The notes beneath the pieces are model-generated. The model did no database searches. It was not told the origin of the DNA and saw only the letters and a program-made list of their open reading frames with translations. 64,000 nt of DNA from Chloroflexota bacterium (GTDB taxonomy: Bacteria > Chloroflexota > Limnocylindria > Limnocylindrales > CSP1-4): positions 124,001-188,000 of the forward strand of contig JADMIG010000001.1 in the NCBI GenBank assembly GCA_015478725.1, written 5' to 3'. The position numbers were made by a program, and so were the translations under genes. Below are positions 8,173-20,457 of the stretch, one piece after another (within the stretch, counting starts at the first letter, position 1; each line of letters opens with the position of its first letter).

Positions 8173-8178
8173 TATGCT
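8173..8178 (+). promoter_or_regulatory. -10 box TATGCT, leaderless start of kimA-like gene
   Basis: TATGCT ends 6 nt before the ATG at 8185, so transcription should begin at or within a base or two of the start codon. No Shine-Dalgarno sequence is present. It fits the TAnnnT pattern seen before many genes of this window. Confidence 0.5.
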
Positions 8179-8184
8179 GGACGG

Positions 8185-10179
8185 ATGGAGGAACCGCCGC
8201 ACCCGCCGTCGCCGTCCCAGCCGATCCCGGGACGTCGACCCGGAGACCGGCGGGTCCGGGTCAACCGGCCGCACTCGACCTATTTTCGCTACGGCGCTCC
8301 AGGCGTCCTCGTCGCGCGGCCGAACGCGAGCGAACCCACGGCGCCTGGCGCGCGCCTCCTCGTCCGGCTGCGGCGCCTGGCCTTCGGCGCGCCACTCGCG
8401 AGCGAGGATGAGGCCGGGGAGCGGCTCTCGAAGCTCAAGGCGCTCGCCGTCTTCTCGAGCGACATGCTCTCGTCCGTCGCCTATGCGACCGAGGCGATCC
8501 TCTTCACTCTCCTCGCGGCGGGCACCGGTGCCTTCGGTCTCATGCTCCCGATCGCCGGGCTCATCGTCACGATCCTCTGGATCATCGTCATCTCGTACCG
8601 CCAGACGATCCAGGCCTATCCCGGCGGCGGCGGCAGCTACATCGTCGCGAAGGAGAACCTGGGGACACTTGCGGGGCTCATCGCCGCCGCGGCCCTCCTA
8701 ACCGACTATGTCCTCACCGTCTCGGTCAGCGTCGCGGCCGGTGTCGCCGCGATCACCTCGGCGTTCCCCGGAGCCCTGAACCACCTCGCGGTCCCGATCG
8801 CGACGGTCTGCATCCTCGGGGTCATGGTGGTCAATCTGCGGGGCATCCGGGAGAGCGGCACGATCTTCGCCATCCCGACCTACGTCTTTGTCGTGACGGC
8901 GCTCGGCCTCATCGGGGTCGGCATCCTCCGGACCGTTCTCGGCGATACGCCGACGGTGACGAACATCCACGAGGCGACGGTACCCATCCAGTCGCTCGGG
9001 ATCCTCCTCGTCATGCGGGCGTTCGCCGACGGCTGCAGCGCGATCACCGGGGTCGAAGCCGTCTCGAACGGCGTTCCCGCCTTCCGCAAGCCTGAGGCCG
9101 CGAACGCCCGGGCCACCCTCACGATCATGGGCATCCTCGTCGGCACGATGTTCATCGGCATCTCGATCCTCGCCCGCGTGGCGGGGGCGATCCCGTCGAC
9201 CGATGAGACGATCATGTCGCAGCTCGGACGGGCGACCTTCGGGACCGGACCGATCTACTACCTGCTCCAGCTGTCCACGACCGGGATCCTCGTCCTCGCG
9301 GCGAACACGAGCTTCGCGGATTTCCCGAGGCTCGCGTCGCTCCTGGCCCGGGACGGGTTCATGCCGAGCCGCTTCGCGTTCCGTGGCGAACGGCTCGCCT
9401 TCTCCACCGGGATCGTCGCCCTGGCGATCATCGCGATCGTCGTCCTCGCCGCCTTCGGCGGCCGGGTGGAGGCGCTCATCCCGCTGTACGCGATCGGCGT
9501 CTTCACGTCCATCACCCTGAGCCAGGCCGGCATGGTCCGCCACTGGCTCCGGGAGCGCGGCGCGGGCTGGCGTCGCAGCGCCGTCATCAACGGCTTCGGA
9601 GCGGTGTCGACCTCGATCGTCACCGTGATCTTCGCCGTCGCCAAGTTCGCGCTCGGTGCGTGGCTCATCGTCCTCATCATCCCGCTCATCGTCGCGGCCA
9701 TGCGCTTCGTCCACCGCCAGTACGAGCGACGCCGGGTGGAGATCCACGTTCGCCCCGAGGTCGTCCTCGGGCGGCCGCGGCGCGCCCAGCGCGTCATCGT
9801 GCCGGCGCCGGAGGTGACCCGTGACGTCATCCAGGCGGTGAAGTTCGGGCAGACAATGTCGGACGACGTGACCGTCGTCCACGTGACGGACGATGTCGAG
9901 CGAGGCGAGGAGATCCGGGACCGGTTCCTCCGCCAGGTGCCCGGCGTGCCGTTCGTCATCGTCGAGTCGCCGTACCGTGCCCTCGTCCGGCCGCTCATCC
10001 GGTACCTCGAGATGAGCGCCGACCCGAACGACGTCCTCGTCGTGCTGCTGCCCGAGTACATCCCTCGCCACTGGTGGGAGAAGTACCTGTACAACGAGAA
10101 CGCCCGACGGATCCGCAACGCCCTGCTCGGGCGTCGGAACATCCTCGTCGCCGATGTGCCGTTCCGGCGGGACGTCTGA
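8185..10179 (+). CDS. APC-superfamily potassium transporter, KimA-like
   Basis: A 664-residue protein with about 12 transmembrane helices between residues 85 and 505 and a ~150-residue cytoplasmic C-terminal domain. Motifs typical of the KimA/YdaO branch are YPGGGGSYIVAKENLG near 147-162 and FADFPRLASLLARDGF near 375. KimA proteins import K+ with protons and in several bacteria are switched off by cyclic di-AMP bound at the cytoplasmic domain. The N-terminal ~70 residues are longer than in the Bacillus protein. It stands alone behind a leaderless promoter. An amino-acid substrate is the alternative. Confidence 0.8.
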   Translation: MEEPPHPPSPSQPIPGRRPGDRRVRVNRPHSTYFRYGAPGVLVARPNASEPTAPGARLLVRLRRLAFGAPLASEDEAGERLSKLKALAVFSSDMLSSVAYATEAILFTLLAAGTGAFGLMLPIAGLIVTILWIIVISYRQTIQAYPGGGGSYIVAKENLGTLAGLIAAAALLTDYVLTVSVSVAAGVAAITSAFPGALNHLAVPIATVCILGVMVVNLRGIRESGTIFAIPTYVFVVTALGLIGVGILRTVLGDTPTVTNIHEATVPIQSLGILLVMRAFADGCSAITGVEAVSNGVPAFRKPEAANARATLTIMGILVGTMFIGISILARVAGAIPSTDETIMSQLGRATFGTGPIYYLLQLSTTGILVLAANTSFADFPRLASLLARDGFMPSRFAFRGERLAFSTGIVALAIIAIVVLAAFGGRVEALIPLYAIGVFTSITLSQAGMVRHWLRERGAGWRRSAVINGFGAVSTSIVTVIFAVAKFALGAWLIVLIIPLIVAAMRFVHRQYERRRVEIHVRPEVVLGRPRRAQRVIVPAPEVTRDVIQAVKFGQTMSDDVTVVHVTDDVERGEEIRDRFLRQVPGVPFVIVESPYRALVRPLIRYLEMSADPNDVLVVLLPEYIPRHWWEKYLYNENARRIRNALLGRRNILVADVPFRRDV

Positions 10180-10256
10180 GTCTGGCCCGGGGAGGATCAA
10201 CGCGAGGAAACCGCCGGTTCGGGGAAGTGCCGGGCACGGTGTCGGGGAGGTGCCGG

Positions 10257-10521
10257 GTCGCGTCTCAGATGGAGGTGCCGGGCACCGGGCACGTCTCAGA
10301 TGCGCATCGGGGGAACGTTGGTGCGGCCGGCGGCCGATCCGAGAGGTGCCAGGCCCCCGCTGGGCGTCGGATCCGTCTCGCCCGTTCGGTGGATGAGCGG
10401 ATGAGACGATGACCACGGTGGGAGCGCTCCATCCCGGATCGAACGTTCCCCCGATGAGCGGATGAGACAGCAGGCGATCGGTCGCGGGCGCCGAGACGCA
10501 GGTCGCGGGCGGCGAGACGCA
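10257..10521. repeat. Cluster of inverted and tandem intergenic repeats
   Basis: The 389-bp gap 10180-10568 has no gene but is full of repeats. CATCGGGGGAACGTT at 10305-10319 recurs inverted at 10442-10456, a perfect 15-bp match. GATGAGCGGATGAGAC occurs at 10392-10407 and 10453-10468. A 21-bp unit GGTCGCGGGCGnCGAGACGCA is tandem at 10480-10500 and 10501-10521. GTGCCGGGCAC-type palindromes lie at 10228-10286. The arrangement resembles REP/BIME-like elements, and a related copy is at 28.74 kb. Confidence 0.7.
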
Positions 10522-10568
10522 GGGGGTCCGGCTCCGCGGCGGCCCTCTGGTAGGATGCCGGCCGCCGC

Positions 10569-12200
10569 ATGACTGACCTTCCCAACCCGACTCCGCCGCG
10601 ACCCGACGCGCCGGTCGGCGCCCGCGCCCGCTACGGCGCCGCGATCGCCTCGAGCCTCATCCCGGGACTCGGCCACCTGATCGTCGGACGACGCCGCGCC
10701 GGCGTCGTGTTCATCGCGCCGCTCCTCGTTGGGCTCATCGGACTCGCGATCGTCGTCGCGACCCAGCCGATCGTGCGGAGCGCGGCCTACCTCGCCGACC
10801 CGGCCGTCATCGGAACGATCCTCGTCGTCGAGCTCCTCGTCCTCGCCTGGCGCATCCTGGCGGTGGGGACGGTCCTCCTCGATCCACGATTCCCGAGACT
10901 CAGGCTGCGCGACGCGACCCCGCTGGTCCTCCTCGCGATCTTCGTCGTCGCGCCGCAGGTCGGCTTCGCGGCGGCCACGGCGACCCTCCGTGACTCGGAG
11001 GCCCGGATCTTCCAGCCCGCGACGTCCGATGCCGGCGCGCCGTTCCCAACATTCGCCGCGGCGTCGCCGGCCGCGTCCGCCGCTCCCGGCGCGACCGCGA
11101 GCCCGTCAGCGGGACCCTCCCGCCTCACCGTGCTCCTGCTTGGGATGGACTCCGGCGTCGGGCGGACGACCGCACTCACGGACACGATGATCGTCGCGTC
11201 GCTCGACCGGGTCGCGAGGACCGTGACGATGGTCTCCGTGCCGCGCGACATGGTGAATGTCCCGCTCGCCCGCGGCGGATCGTTCTATCCCAAGATCAAT
11301 GGTCTCGTCTCGTACGTCGCCTATCACCCGGACGAGTTCCCGGGCTACGGCGGGAACGGGCAGGCCGTCCTCGCCGGCGCCCTCGGGACGCTCCTCGGCG
11401 TCCACATCGACTACTACGCCCAGGTGAACCTCGGCGGCTTCGTCGCTCTCGTCGACAGCGTCGGCGGCGTCGACGTCGACGTCGACCACGCCCTGTGCGA
11501 TCCGACCTACGACGAGTACGGGTACGTCCGCTCGTACTTCAGCATCGGCGCCGGCCACCATCACCTCAACGGTGACGCGGCGCTCGCGTTCGCCCGGATC
11601 CGCAAGTCCGCTGGTGAGAGCGACTTCACGCGCGCCGCCCGGCAGCAGCAGATCCTCGTCGCCCTCCGCGACCGGATCGTCCACGGCGGCTTCCTCGACG
11701 ACCCGCTCGGGTTCCTCCGCGCCATTGGCGACACGATCCAGACGAACATCCCGCCGAGCCTCCTGCCCGACCTCGCGCCGTTCGTCTCGGGGATCGATCG
11801 ATCGCGGGTTTACGAGACCGTCATCAGGTATCCGCTCGTCCATCCGACCGTCGTCGCGGACCCGCGCGGCTCGATCCAGATCCCGGACGTGGCGGCGATC
11901 GCACGGCTCGGCGTCTCGCTGTACACCGCGCCCGGGGTCATGCCGGATCCGGCGTTCGTCATCCCGCCGCCGACGACGACGGCGGCGGGACCACCGGCGG
12001 CCGCGCCGACCTGCTACGCGCCGCAACCGACACCGAAGCCGACGCCGCGCCCGACACCCGTCGCCAGCGGCAGCCCCGCCGCCAGCGGCAGCCCCGCCGC
12101 CAGCGGCAGCCCCGCCGCCAGCGGCAGCCCGGGCCCGAGTGCCTCGCCCGCGGCCTCCGCGTCCCTGACGGGCGCCGGAGCGACCGCGTCGCCGCCGTGA
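10569..12200 (+). CDS. LytR-CpsA-Psr (LCP) family cell-wall glycopolymer ligase
   Basis: A 543-residue protein. Three to four hydrophobic segments lie between residues 20 and 145 and should anchor it in the membrane. The LCP catalytic domain follows at about 185-370, with LLLGMDSGVGRTTALTDTM, the conserved Arg/Asp segment VSVPRDMVNVPL, and ALAFARIRKSAGESDFTRA. LCP enzymes move lipid-linked glycopolymers onto peptidoglycan or other wall polymers outside the membrane. The C-terminal ~110 residues are Pro/Ser/Ala rich with ASGSPA repeats, probably a flexible wall-spanning tail. A TAGGAT box ends 12 nt before the ATG. Confidence 0.88.
   Translation: MTDLPNPTPPRPDAPVGARARYGAAIASSLIPGLGHLIVGRRRAGVVFIAPLLVGLIGLAIVVATQPIVRSAAYLADPAVIGTILVVELLVLAWRILAVGTVLLDPRFPRLRLRDATPLVLLAIFVVAPQVGFAAATATLRDSEARIFQPATSDAGAPFPTFAAASPAASAAPGATASPSAGPSRLTVLLLGMDSGVGRTTALTDTMIVASLDRVARTVTMVSVPRDMVNVPLARGGSFYPKINGLVSYVAYHPDEFPGYGGNGQAVLAGALGTLLGVHIDYYAQVNLGGFVALVDSVGGVDVDVDHALCDPTYDEYGYVRSYFSIGAGHHHLNGDAALAFARIRKSAGESDFTRAARQQQILVALRDRIVHGGFLDDPLGFLRAIGDTIQTNIPPSLLPDLAPFVSGIDRSRVYETVIRYPLVHPTVVADPRGSIQIPDVAAIARLGVSLYTAPGVMPDPAFVIPPPTTTAAGPPAAAPTCYAPQPTPKPTPRPTPVASGSPAASGSPAASGSPAASGSPGPSASPAASASLTGAGATASPP
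12063..12128 (+). repeat. 18-bp coding tandem repeat (ASGSPA)
   Basis: GCCAGCGGCAGCCCCGCC is repeated three times exactly with a partial fourth copy, inside the 3' end of the LCP gene. It encodes the hexapeptide ASGSPA. Exact copies suggest recent slippage and probable length variation between strains. Confidence 0.9.
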
Positions 12201-12265
12201 GCATCCGTGGCGTGAGCACCCGTGCCCGCGAGGCGACCTGCTACCCTAGCGACGTCCCTTGACAG

Positions 12266-12305
12266 CCGGTCCCGTGAGGCCGGCGGACCGGTCCCGTGAG
12301 GCCGG
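12266..12305 (+). promoter_or_regulatory. 18-bp direct repeat before the carAB leader
   Basis: CCGGTCCCGTGAGGCCGG occurs at 12266-12283 and again at 12288-12305, period 22 bp, ending just before the AAGGAGG of the carA leader ORF. Each unit can also form a short CCGG/GGCC hairpin. A repressor site or RNA element controlling pyrimidine/arginine synthesis is possible. A TACCCT box at 12242-12247 is a candidate -10. Confidence 0.4.
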
Positions 12306-12321
12306 GAAGGAGGCTCGTCCG

Positions 12322-12417
12322 ATGTCCGCGGCCGCCCTCGGCACCTCGGTCCGGTGTCCGCCGGTCGACGGTCCCACGTTTCCGCCCGAGCCCGCCATCC
12401 CGTCCCCGATCGCGTGA
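12322..12417 (+). CDS. 31-residue leader ORF upstream of carA
   Basis: ATG 12322 has a near-perfect Shine-Dalgarno, AAGGAGG at 12307-12313 with 8-nt spacing. The ORF encodes MSAAALGTSVRCPPVDG followed by a Pro-rich tail ending PIPSPIA-like (about 31 residues). Its TGA at 12415-12417 overlaps a GTG at 12414 that begins carA in another frame. No Shine-Dalgarno precedes any possible carA start, so ribosomes probably reach carA through this ORF. It may be only a coupling device or a regulatory leader peptide. There is no protein family to recognise. Confidence 0.55.
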   Translation: MSAAALGTSVRCPPVDGPTFPPEPAIPSPIA

Positions 12418-13600
12418 TCGCACCGCCGCGCGCCCGATCGGGCGCCATCGTGGACCCCCGGATCGGCGACCACGGCCCGGCCCTCCTCGCCCTCGAAGAC
12501 GGCACCGTCTTCGAGGGGATCGCATTCGGCGCCCCGTCCTCGGCCGGCGGGGATCTCGTCGTCAACACGAGCCAGACGGGCTATCAGGAAGTCTGCACGG
12601 ACCCCTCCTACGCCGGTCAGATCGTCGTCATGACGTACCCCCTCATCGGCAACTATGGTCGGCTCGTCGATGACGATCAGAGCGCCCGCCCGTGGCTCCG
12701 CGCCCTCGTCGTGGCGAACGCGACCGCCGCGGTCCTCGACGACGCCCGCCAGCTCGCGACGCTCCTCCGCGAGACGGGCGTCCCGGCGATCGCCGGGGTC
12801 GACACCCGGGCGCTCGCCCGGCACCTGCGCGCCCACGGCTCGCTCCGCGCGGTCGTCACCGCGCCGACGATGGTCGACGCCGCTGCCGCACGGTCGGCCG
12901 CGGCGGCCGTGCCACGTTGGGAGGACGAGGACTTCGTGGCGGCGGTCTCGCCGGCCGAGATCCGCGAGCTCGGCGCGCCGGGGGAGGGCGGCCCGCTCAT
13001 CGGGCTCGTCGACTACGGCTCGAAGGCGAACATCGCCCGCTCGCTCCGGCGGCGCGGGGTGCGCGTGCGGTTCCTTCCGCACACGATCGACCCGGAGGCC
13101 GCCCTCGCCCATGACATCGACGGGCTCGTGCTGTCGCCGGGCCCCGGCGATCCCGCTCGCCTGCATGGACCGGTCGCCCTGGCCCGGGCGGCGATCGCCG
13201 ACGGCCGGCCGCTCCTCGGGATCTGCCTCGGCCATCAGATCGTCGCCCGGGCGGCCGGCGCGGAGACGCGGCGGCTCCGATTCGGCCACCACGGGGCGAA
13301 CCACCCGGTCCGCGACATCGACCTGGGCCTGGTCCAGGTCACCGCCCAGAACCATGAGGTGACCGTGGACGGCGCGACGCTCCCGCCGGGCAGCGGCTTC
13401 CACGTGAGCCAGACCAACCTCAACGACGGGTCCGTGGAGGGCCTCCGGCACCGCGAGCTGCCGATCGAGACGGTCCAGTACCACCCGGAGGGAGCGCCGG
13501 GACCGCTCGACGCGCTGGCGGTCTTCGATCGCTTCGTCGCCGCGGCGACCCTCCACCTGGCCGCGAGAGGTACGGGCGCCGCGAGGGGTGCGGACGCCGG

Positions 13601-13604
<4 letters not shown>
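12414..13604 (+). CDS. carA: Carbamoyl-phosphate synthase small subunit
   Basis: A 396-residue glutamine amidotransferase subunit that supplies ammonia for carbamoyl phosphate, the precursor of pyrimidines and arginine. The N-terminal CPSase domain starts at LLALEDGTVFEGIAFGAP. The class I amidotransferase domain has LLGICLGHQ with nucleophile Cys271 and QYHPEGAPGP with His357/Glu359. GTG 12414 is chosen because it overlaps the leader-ORF stop (GTGA); GTG 12450, nearer the usual N-terminus, and GTG 12354 are alternatives. The stop overlaps carB by 4 bp (ATGA), so carA and carB are coupled. Confidence 0.95.
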
Positions 13605-17062
<3,458 letters not shown>

Positions 17063-17104
17063 CCGCGGATCGGGCCCGGCGGTCCTGTCTGAGCGCGGGG
17101 GCCA

Positions 17105-17110
17105 TACAAT
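17105..17110 (+). promoter_or_regulatory. -10 box TACAAT before the M16 peptidase operon
   Basis: TACAAT is a near-consensus -10 hexamer in the gap after carB, about 57 nt upstream of the peptidase ATG. No clear -35 is seen at 17-18 nt. It suggests that the peptidase pair is transcribed separately from carAB. Confidence 0.45.
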
Positions 17111-17166
17111 CGCGAACGGCACCGCGTTCCTCGAACACGGTCCGGCCCACAGGAGCCAGAGCACCC

Positions 17167-18501
17167 ATGCCGATCCCCGCCGTCCGCTTCACGGACGAAC
17201 GTCTGCCGAACGGTCTCCGCTACATCATCGCGGAGGACCACCTCGCGCCCGTCGTCGCCGTCGACATCTGGTACGACGTCGGGAGCAAGCACGAGGTCCC
17301 GGGCAAGACCGGATTCGCCCACCTCTTCGAGCACGTCATGTTCCAGGGCAGCGCGCATGTCGGCAAGGCCGAGCACATCGCGCTCGTCCAGGCGGCCGGC
17401 GGCACGATGAACGGCACCACGTGGCTCGATCGCACGAACTACTTCGAGACGATGCCCTCGCACCAGCTCGAGCTCGCCCTCTGGCTGGAGGCCGACCGGA
17501 TGGGGACGCTCCTCGACGCGCTGTCCCAGGAGAACCTCGACAACCAGCGCGAGGTCGTGAAGAACGAGAAGCGCTGGTCGTACGACAACCGCCCGTATGG
17601 GACGTGGAACGAGAAGCTCCAGGCCCACCTCTACCCGCCGGAGCACCCCTACCACCACCCGACCATTGGCTCGATGGCCGACCTCGATGCAGCCTCCCTC
17701 GACGACGTCAAGGCGTTCTTCCGGACGTACTACGCGCCGAACAACGCGGTCCTCGCGATCGTCGGCGACGTTGATCCGGCGGATGCGCGACGCTGGGTCG
17801 CCCGGTATTTCTCCGCCATCCCCGCCAATCCGGCGATCCCGCCGCTCGCTGACCTGCGCCTGCCGCCGACGCTCGGTGGCGAGCATCGCGAGATCGTCGA
17901 GGATCGCGTCCCGTTGCCGCGCGTCTACCTCGGCTTCCGGGCCCCCGTCTTCGGCGACCCGCGTTTCGACGCCCTCGAGGTCGCGTCGCAGATCCTCGCC
18001 GGCGGGAAGGGCAGCCGCCTGTACCGGCGCCTCGTCCGCGACGAGCGAGTCGCCCAGGACGTCGTCATGTTCAGCCTCGGGTTCATCGGCGGCGCCTCCG
18101 TGACGGCGGGTTGGGCGACGGTTCGACCGGGCGTCGCGATCGCGCGGGTCGAGGCGCTCTTCATCGAGGAGCTCGAGCGGCTCGGCCGGGAGCCGGTCAC
18201 GGCGGACGAGCTCGCCCGGGCCAGAGCCCTCGTCGAGACGGACGAGCTCGGAGCGCTCCAGCGCGTCGAGGAACGGGCGGACCGGCTGGCGATGTACGCG
18301 ACGTTGTTCGACGATCCGGACCTCATCAACCGCATGCTCGGCCGGTTCCTGGCGGTCACGCCGGACGCCATCCGGGCGGCCGCCGCGGGTGTCTTCCGGT
18401 CGGACAACCGGGCCGTCCTCACCTACGTTCCGGCGACGGCGCCGGCCGACGCAGCGGCGCTCGACGCCGCCGAAGCGGTCGACGACGAGGCCGCGGCGTG
18501 A
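17167..18501 (+). CDS. M16 family zinc metallopeptidase, catalytic subunit
   Basis: A 444-residue protein with the inverted zinc motif HLFEH: His52, Glu55 and His56 in FAHLFEHVMFQG, and a distal acidic ligand expected near NQREVVKNEKRW (about 120-131). M16 N-terminal and C-terminal domains are both present. The ATG 17167 start matches the usual N-terminus, RLPNGLRYIIAEDH. No signal peptide is obvious, so it is probably cytoplasmic or exported by another route. Together with the following gene it makes an active/inactive heterodimer like mitochondrial processing peptidase or bacterial PqqF-like pairs. Confidence 0.93.
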   Translation: MPIPAVRFTDERLPNGLRYIIAEDHLAPVVAVDIWYDVGSKHEVPGKTGFAHLFEHVMFQGSAHVGKAEHIALVQAAGGTMNGTTWLDRTNYFETMPSHQLELALWLEADRMGTLLDALSQENLDNQREVVKNEKRWSYDNRPYGTWNEKLQAHLYPPEHPYHHPTIGSMADLDAASLDDVKAFFRTYYAPNNAVLAIVGDVDPADARRWVARYFSAIPANPAIPPLADLRLPPTLGGEHREIVEDRVPLPRVYLGFRAPVFGDPRFDALEVASQILAGGKGSRLYRRLVRDERVAQDVVMFSLGFIGGASVTAGWATVRPGVAIARVEALFIEELERLGREPVTADELARARALVETDELGALQRVEERADRLAMYATLFDDPDLINRMLGRFLAVTPDAIRAAAAGVFRSDNRAVLTYVPATAPADAAALDAAEAVDDEAAA

Positions 18502-19880
18502 CGGACATCGTCATCCCGACACGGCCGACACCCGGCGAGCCGCGCCCGTACCACTTCCCGGACTTCGAGCGTCACCGACTCCCCAACGGTCTGACCGTGA
18601 TCACCGTGCAGGTCCCGGGGCGGCCGCTCGTCAGCGCGACGCTCGTCCTCCGCAACGGCGCGGTCGATGAACCGGCCGCCCATGCCGGCGTGACCGTGCT
18701 CGCGGCGCGCGCCCTGTCCGAGGGGACGAAGCGCTTCGACGCGATCGCCCTCGTCGAGGCGTCCGAGCGGATCGGCGCGTCGCTCCACGCCGAGACGAGC
18801 TGGGACACGATGTCGGCCGGCGTCGAGGTCCCGGCGGATCGACTCGAGCCGTCCCTCGAGCTCCTCGCCGAGATGGTCGGCGAGCCCACCTTCCCGTCCG
18901 CCGAGGTGGACCGCCTCCGCGAGGAGCGTCTCAACGACCTCCTCCAGGCCGCGGCCGACCCGCGGAGACGGGCGGACGAGGCGTTCACGGACACGATCTA
19001 CACCGCCGAGTCGCCGTACCACCGGCCGGCCGGCGGGATCCGGCCGACCGTCGAGCCGCTCGTCGACGAGGACCTCCGACGAGCGTGGGCGCGGGGGATG
19101 GTGCCGCAGCGGATCGTCCTCGTCGTCGGCGGCGACCTCGCCGGACTCGACGTGCCGGCGATCGCCGAGCGGCTGTTCGGCGGCTGGTCGACGGCGCCCG
19201 GGACCGTCGATCACCCACCGATCGTCGCCAGTCCCGCACTCGAGGCCCGGCTCGTGCGCCTCGTCCACCGCGCCGGAGCGGTCCAGACGGAGATCCGGGT
19301 GGGGCATCCGGGCCTGTCGCGGCGGATCCCGGACTACCACGCCGTGTCCGTCATGAGCGCGATCCTCGGCGGCCTCTTCAACTCGCGGCTCAACCGGAAC
19401 CTCCGCGAGGACAAGGGGTACACGTACGGTGCCGGCGCGGGCTTCGACCTTCGCCGTGCCGCCGGCCCGTTCGTCGCCAGGGCGGCCGTCAACACGGACG
19501 TCACGGTACGGGCGATCCGGGAGATCCTCATGGAGCTCGACCGGATGCGGACCGCGGCCGTCGAGGAGGACGAGCTGCGGGCCGCCCGCGACTTCCTCGT
19601 CGGGGTCTTCCCGCTCCGTTTCGAGACACCCGGCCCGGTCGTGGGCTCGATCGCCGGCCTGGTCGTCCACGACCTCCCCGACGATGAACTCGCGACGTAT
19701 CGGTCACGGATCGAGGCCGTGACGGCCGCGGACGTCCTCGCCGCGGCACGCGAGCACATCCACCTCGAACGCGCCGGGATCGTCCTCGTCGGGGATGCCG
19801 ACGCCATCGGCCCATCGCTCGAGAGCGCCGGATTCGGACCGCTCGAGATCGTCCGGGAGGATTCTCCGGGAGGCGCCTGA
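18498..19880 (+). CDS. M16 peptidase-like protein, non-catalytic subunit
   Basis: A 460-residue M16 fold without the zinc motif: the segment matching HxxEH reads AARALSEGTKRF. It keeps the C-terminal substrate-binding signature FNSRLNRNLREDKGYTYG near 296-313, in which an Arg/Tyr pair positions substrate. The GTG at 18498 overlaps the stop of the catalytic subunit gene (GTGA), supporting 1:1 expression. It should act as the partner subunit that completes the peptidase chamber. Confidence 0.9.
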   Translation: MTDIVIPTRPTPGEPRPYHFPDFERHRLPNGLTVITVQVPGRPLVSATLVLRNGAVDEPAAHAGVTVLAARALSEGTKRFDAIALVEASERIGASLHAETSWDTMSAGVEVPADRLEPSLELLAEMVGEPTFPSAEVDRLREERLNDLLQAAADPRRRADEAFTDTIYTAESPYHRPAGGIRPTVEPLVDEDLRRAWARGMVPQRIVLVVGGDLAGLDVPAIAERLFGGWSTAPGTVDHPPIVASPALEARLVRLVHRAGAVQTEIRVGHPGLSRRIPDYHAVSVMSAILGGLFNSRLNRNLREDKGYTYGAGAGFDLRRAAGPFVARAAVNTDVTVRAIREILMELDRMRTAAVEEDELRAARDFLVGVFPLRFETPGPVVGSIAGLVVHDLPDDELATYRSRIEAVTAADVLAAAREHIHLERAGIVLVGDADAIGPSLESAGFGPLEIVREDSPGGA

Positions 19881-19959
19881 AACCTTTTTCACGCCGGCAG
19901 TCTCGGACGAGATGTGACCCCGGTCGCCCGGCTGGTGTCGAACTCGGAGGATCTACGGC

Positions 19960-20379
19960 ATGGATCGAACACGAATCGTGCGAGCGGTCGGCGGGACGCT
20001 CGTCGCGGGATTCCTCATCGCGGCGGTCGTCATCGGCGCGGACGCCGTCTCGTCGCCGGGGGCGCCGACGACGGTGCCGGTGGTCGACGCATCGGCGCTC
20101 GACTCGGTGTCCGGGCAGCCCCTCGTGGCCAGGACCCCGGAGCCCAGCGAGAGCCCGGAGGCCAGCGAGACCCCGGAGCCCAGCCATACGCCGGAGGCCA
20201 GCGGGACACCGCGAGCGACCGGCACGCCGGAGCCCAGCGAGACCCCCGAGGCGACCGAGGCGGTCCACTCGACGAGTTCACCGCAGGCGTCCACCGGACA
20301 CGACGGTCCTGACTCCAGCTCGCACGACGGCGCCACCTCGCACGACGACGCCACCTCGCACGACGGCGGCGGCGACTGA
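19960..20379 (+). CDS. Membrane-anchored Pro/Ser/Thr/Glu-rich protein
   Basis: A 139-residue protein with one N-terminal hydrophobic segment (about 9-29, VGGTLVAGFLIAAVVIGADA). Next comes a low-complexity extracellular stretch of PEPSESPEAS-like repeats and a His/Asp/Ser-rich tail with repeated SHDGATSHDD. GGAGG lies 9 nt before the ATG. No enzymatic domain is visible. The His/Asp-rich tail could bind metal (inference). Similar Pro/Ser/Thr tails occur in the LCP and anti-sigma genes of this window. Confidence 0.6.
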   Translation: MDRTRIVRAVGGTLVAGFLIAAVVIGADAVSSPGAPTTVPVVDASALDSVSGQPLVARTPEPSESPEASETPEPSHTPEASGTPRATGTPEPSETPEATEAVHSTSSPQASTGHDGPDSSSHDGATSHDDATSHDGGGD

Positions 20380-20457
20380 CCCCCGGACGGCTGAGCCGAC
20401 CGGGTTTCGATGACGTGACGAAGGGACCACGGTGGAATGGCGTCAGCCGACGCATGA

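Noticed and set aside
10257-10521. Possible CRISPR array in the repeat-rich gap
   Set aside because: Repeats are short, inverted as well as direct, and irregularly spaced, with no constant-length unique spacers and no cas genes in the window.
12063-12128. CRISPR-like or regulatory repeat at the LCP gene end
   Set aside because: It is an in-frame coding repeat (ASGSPA) with no spacers.
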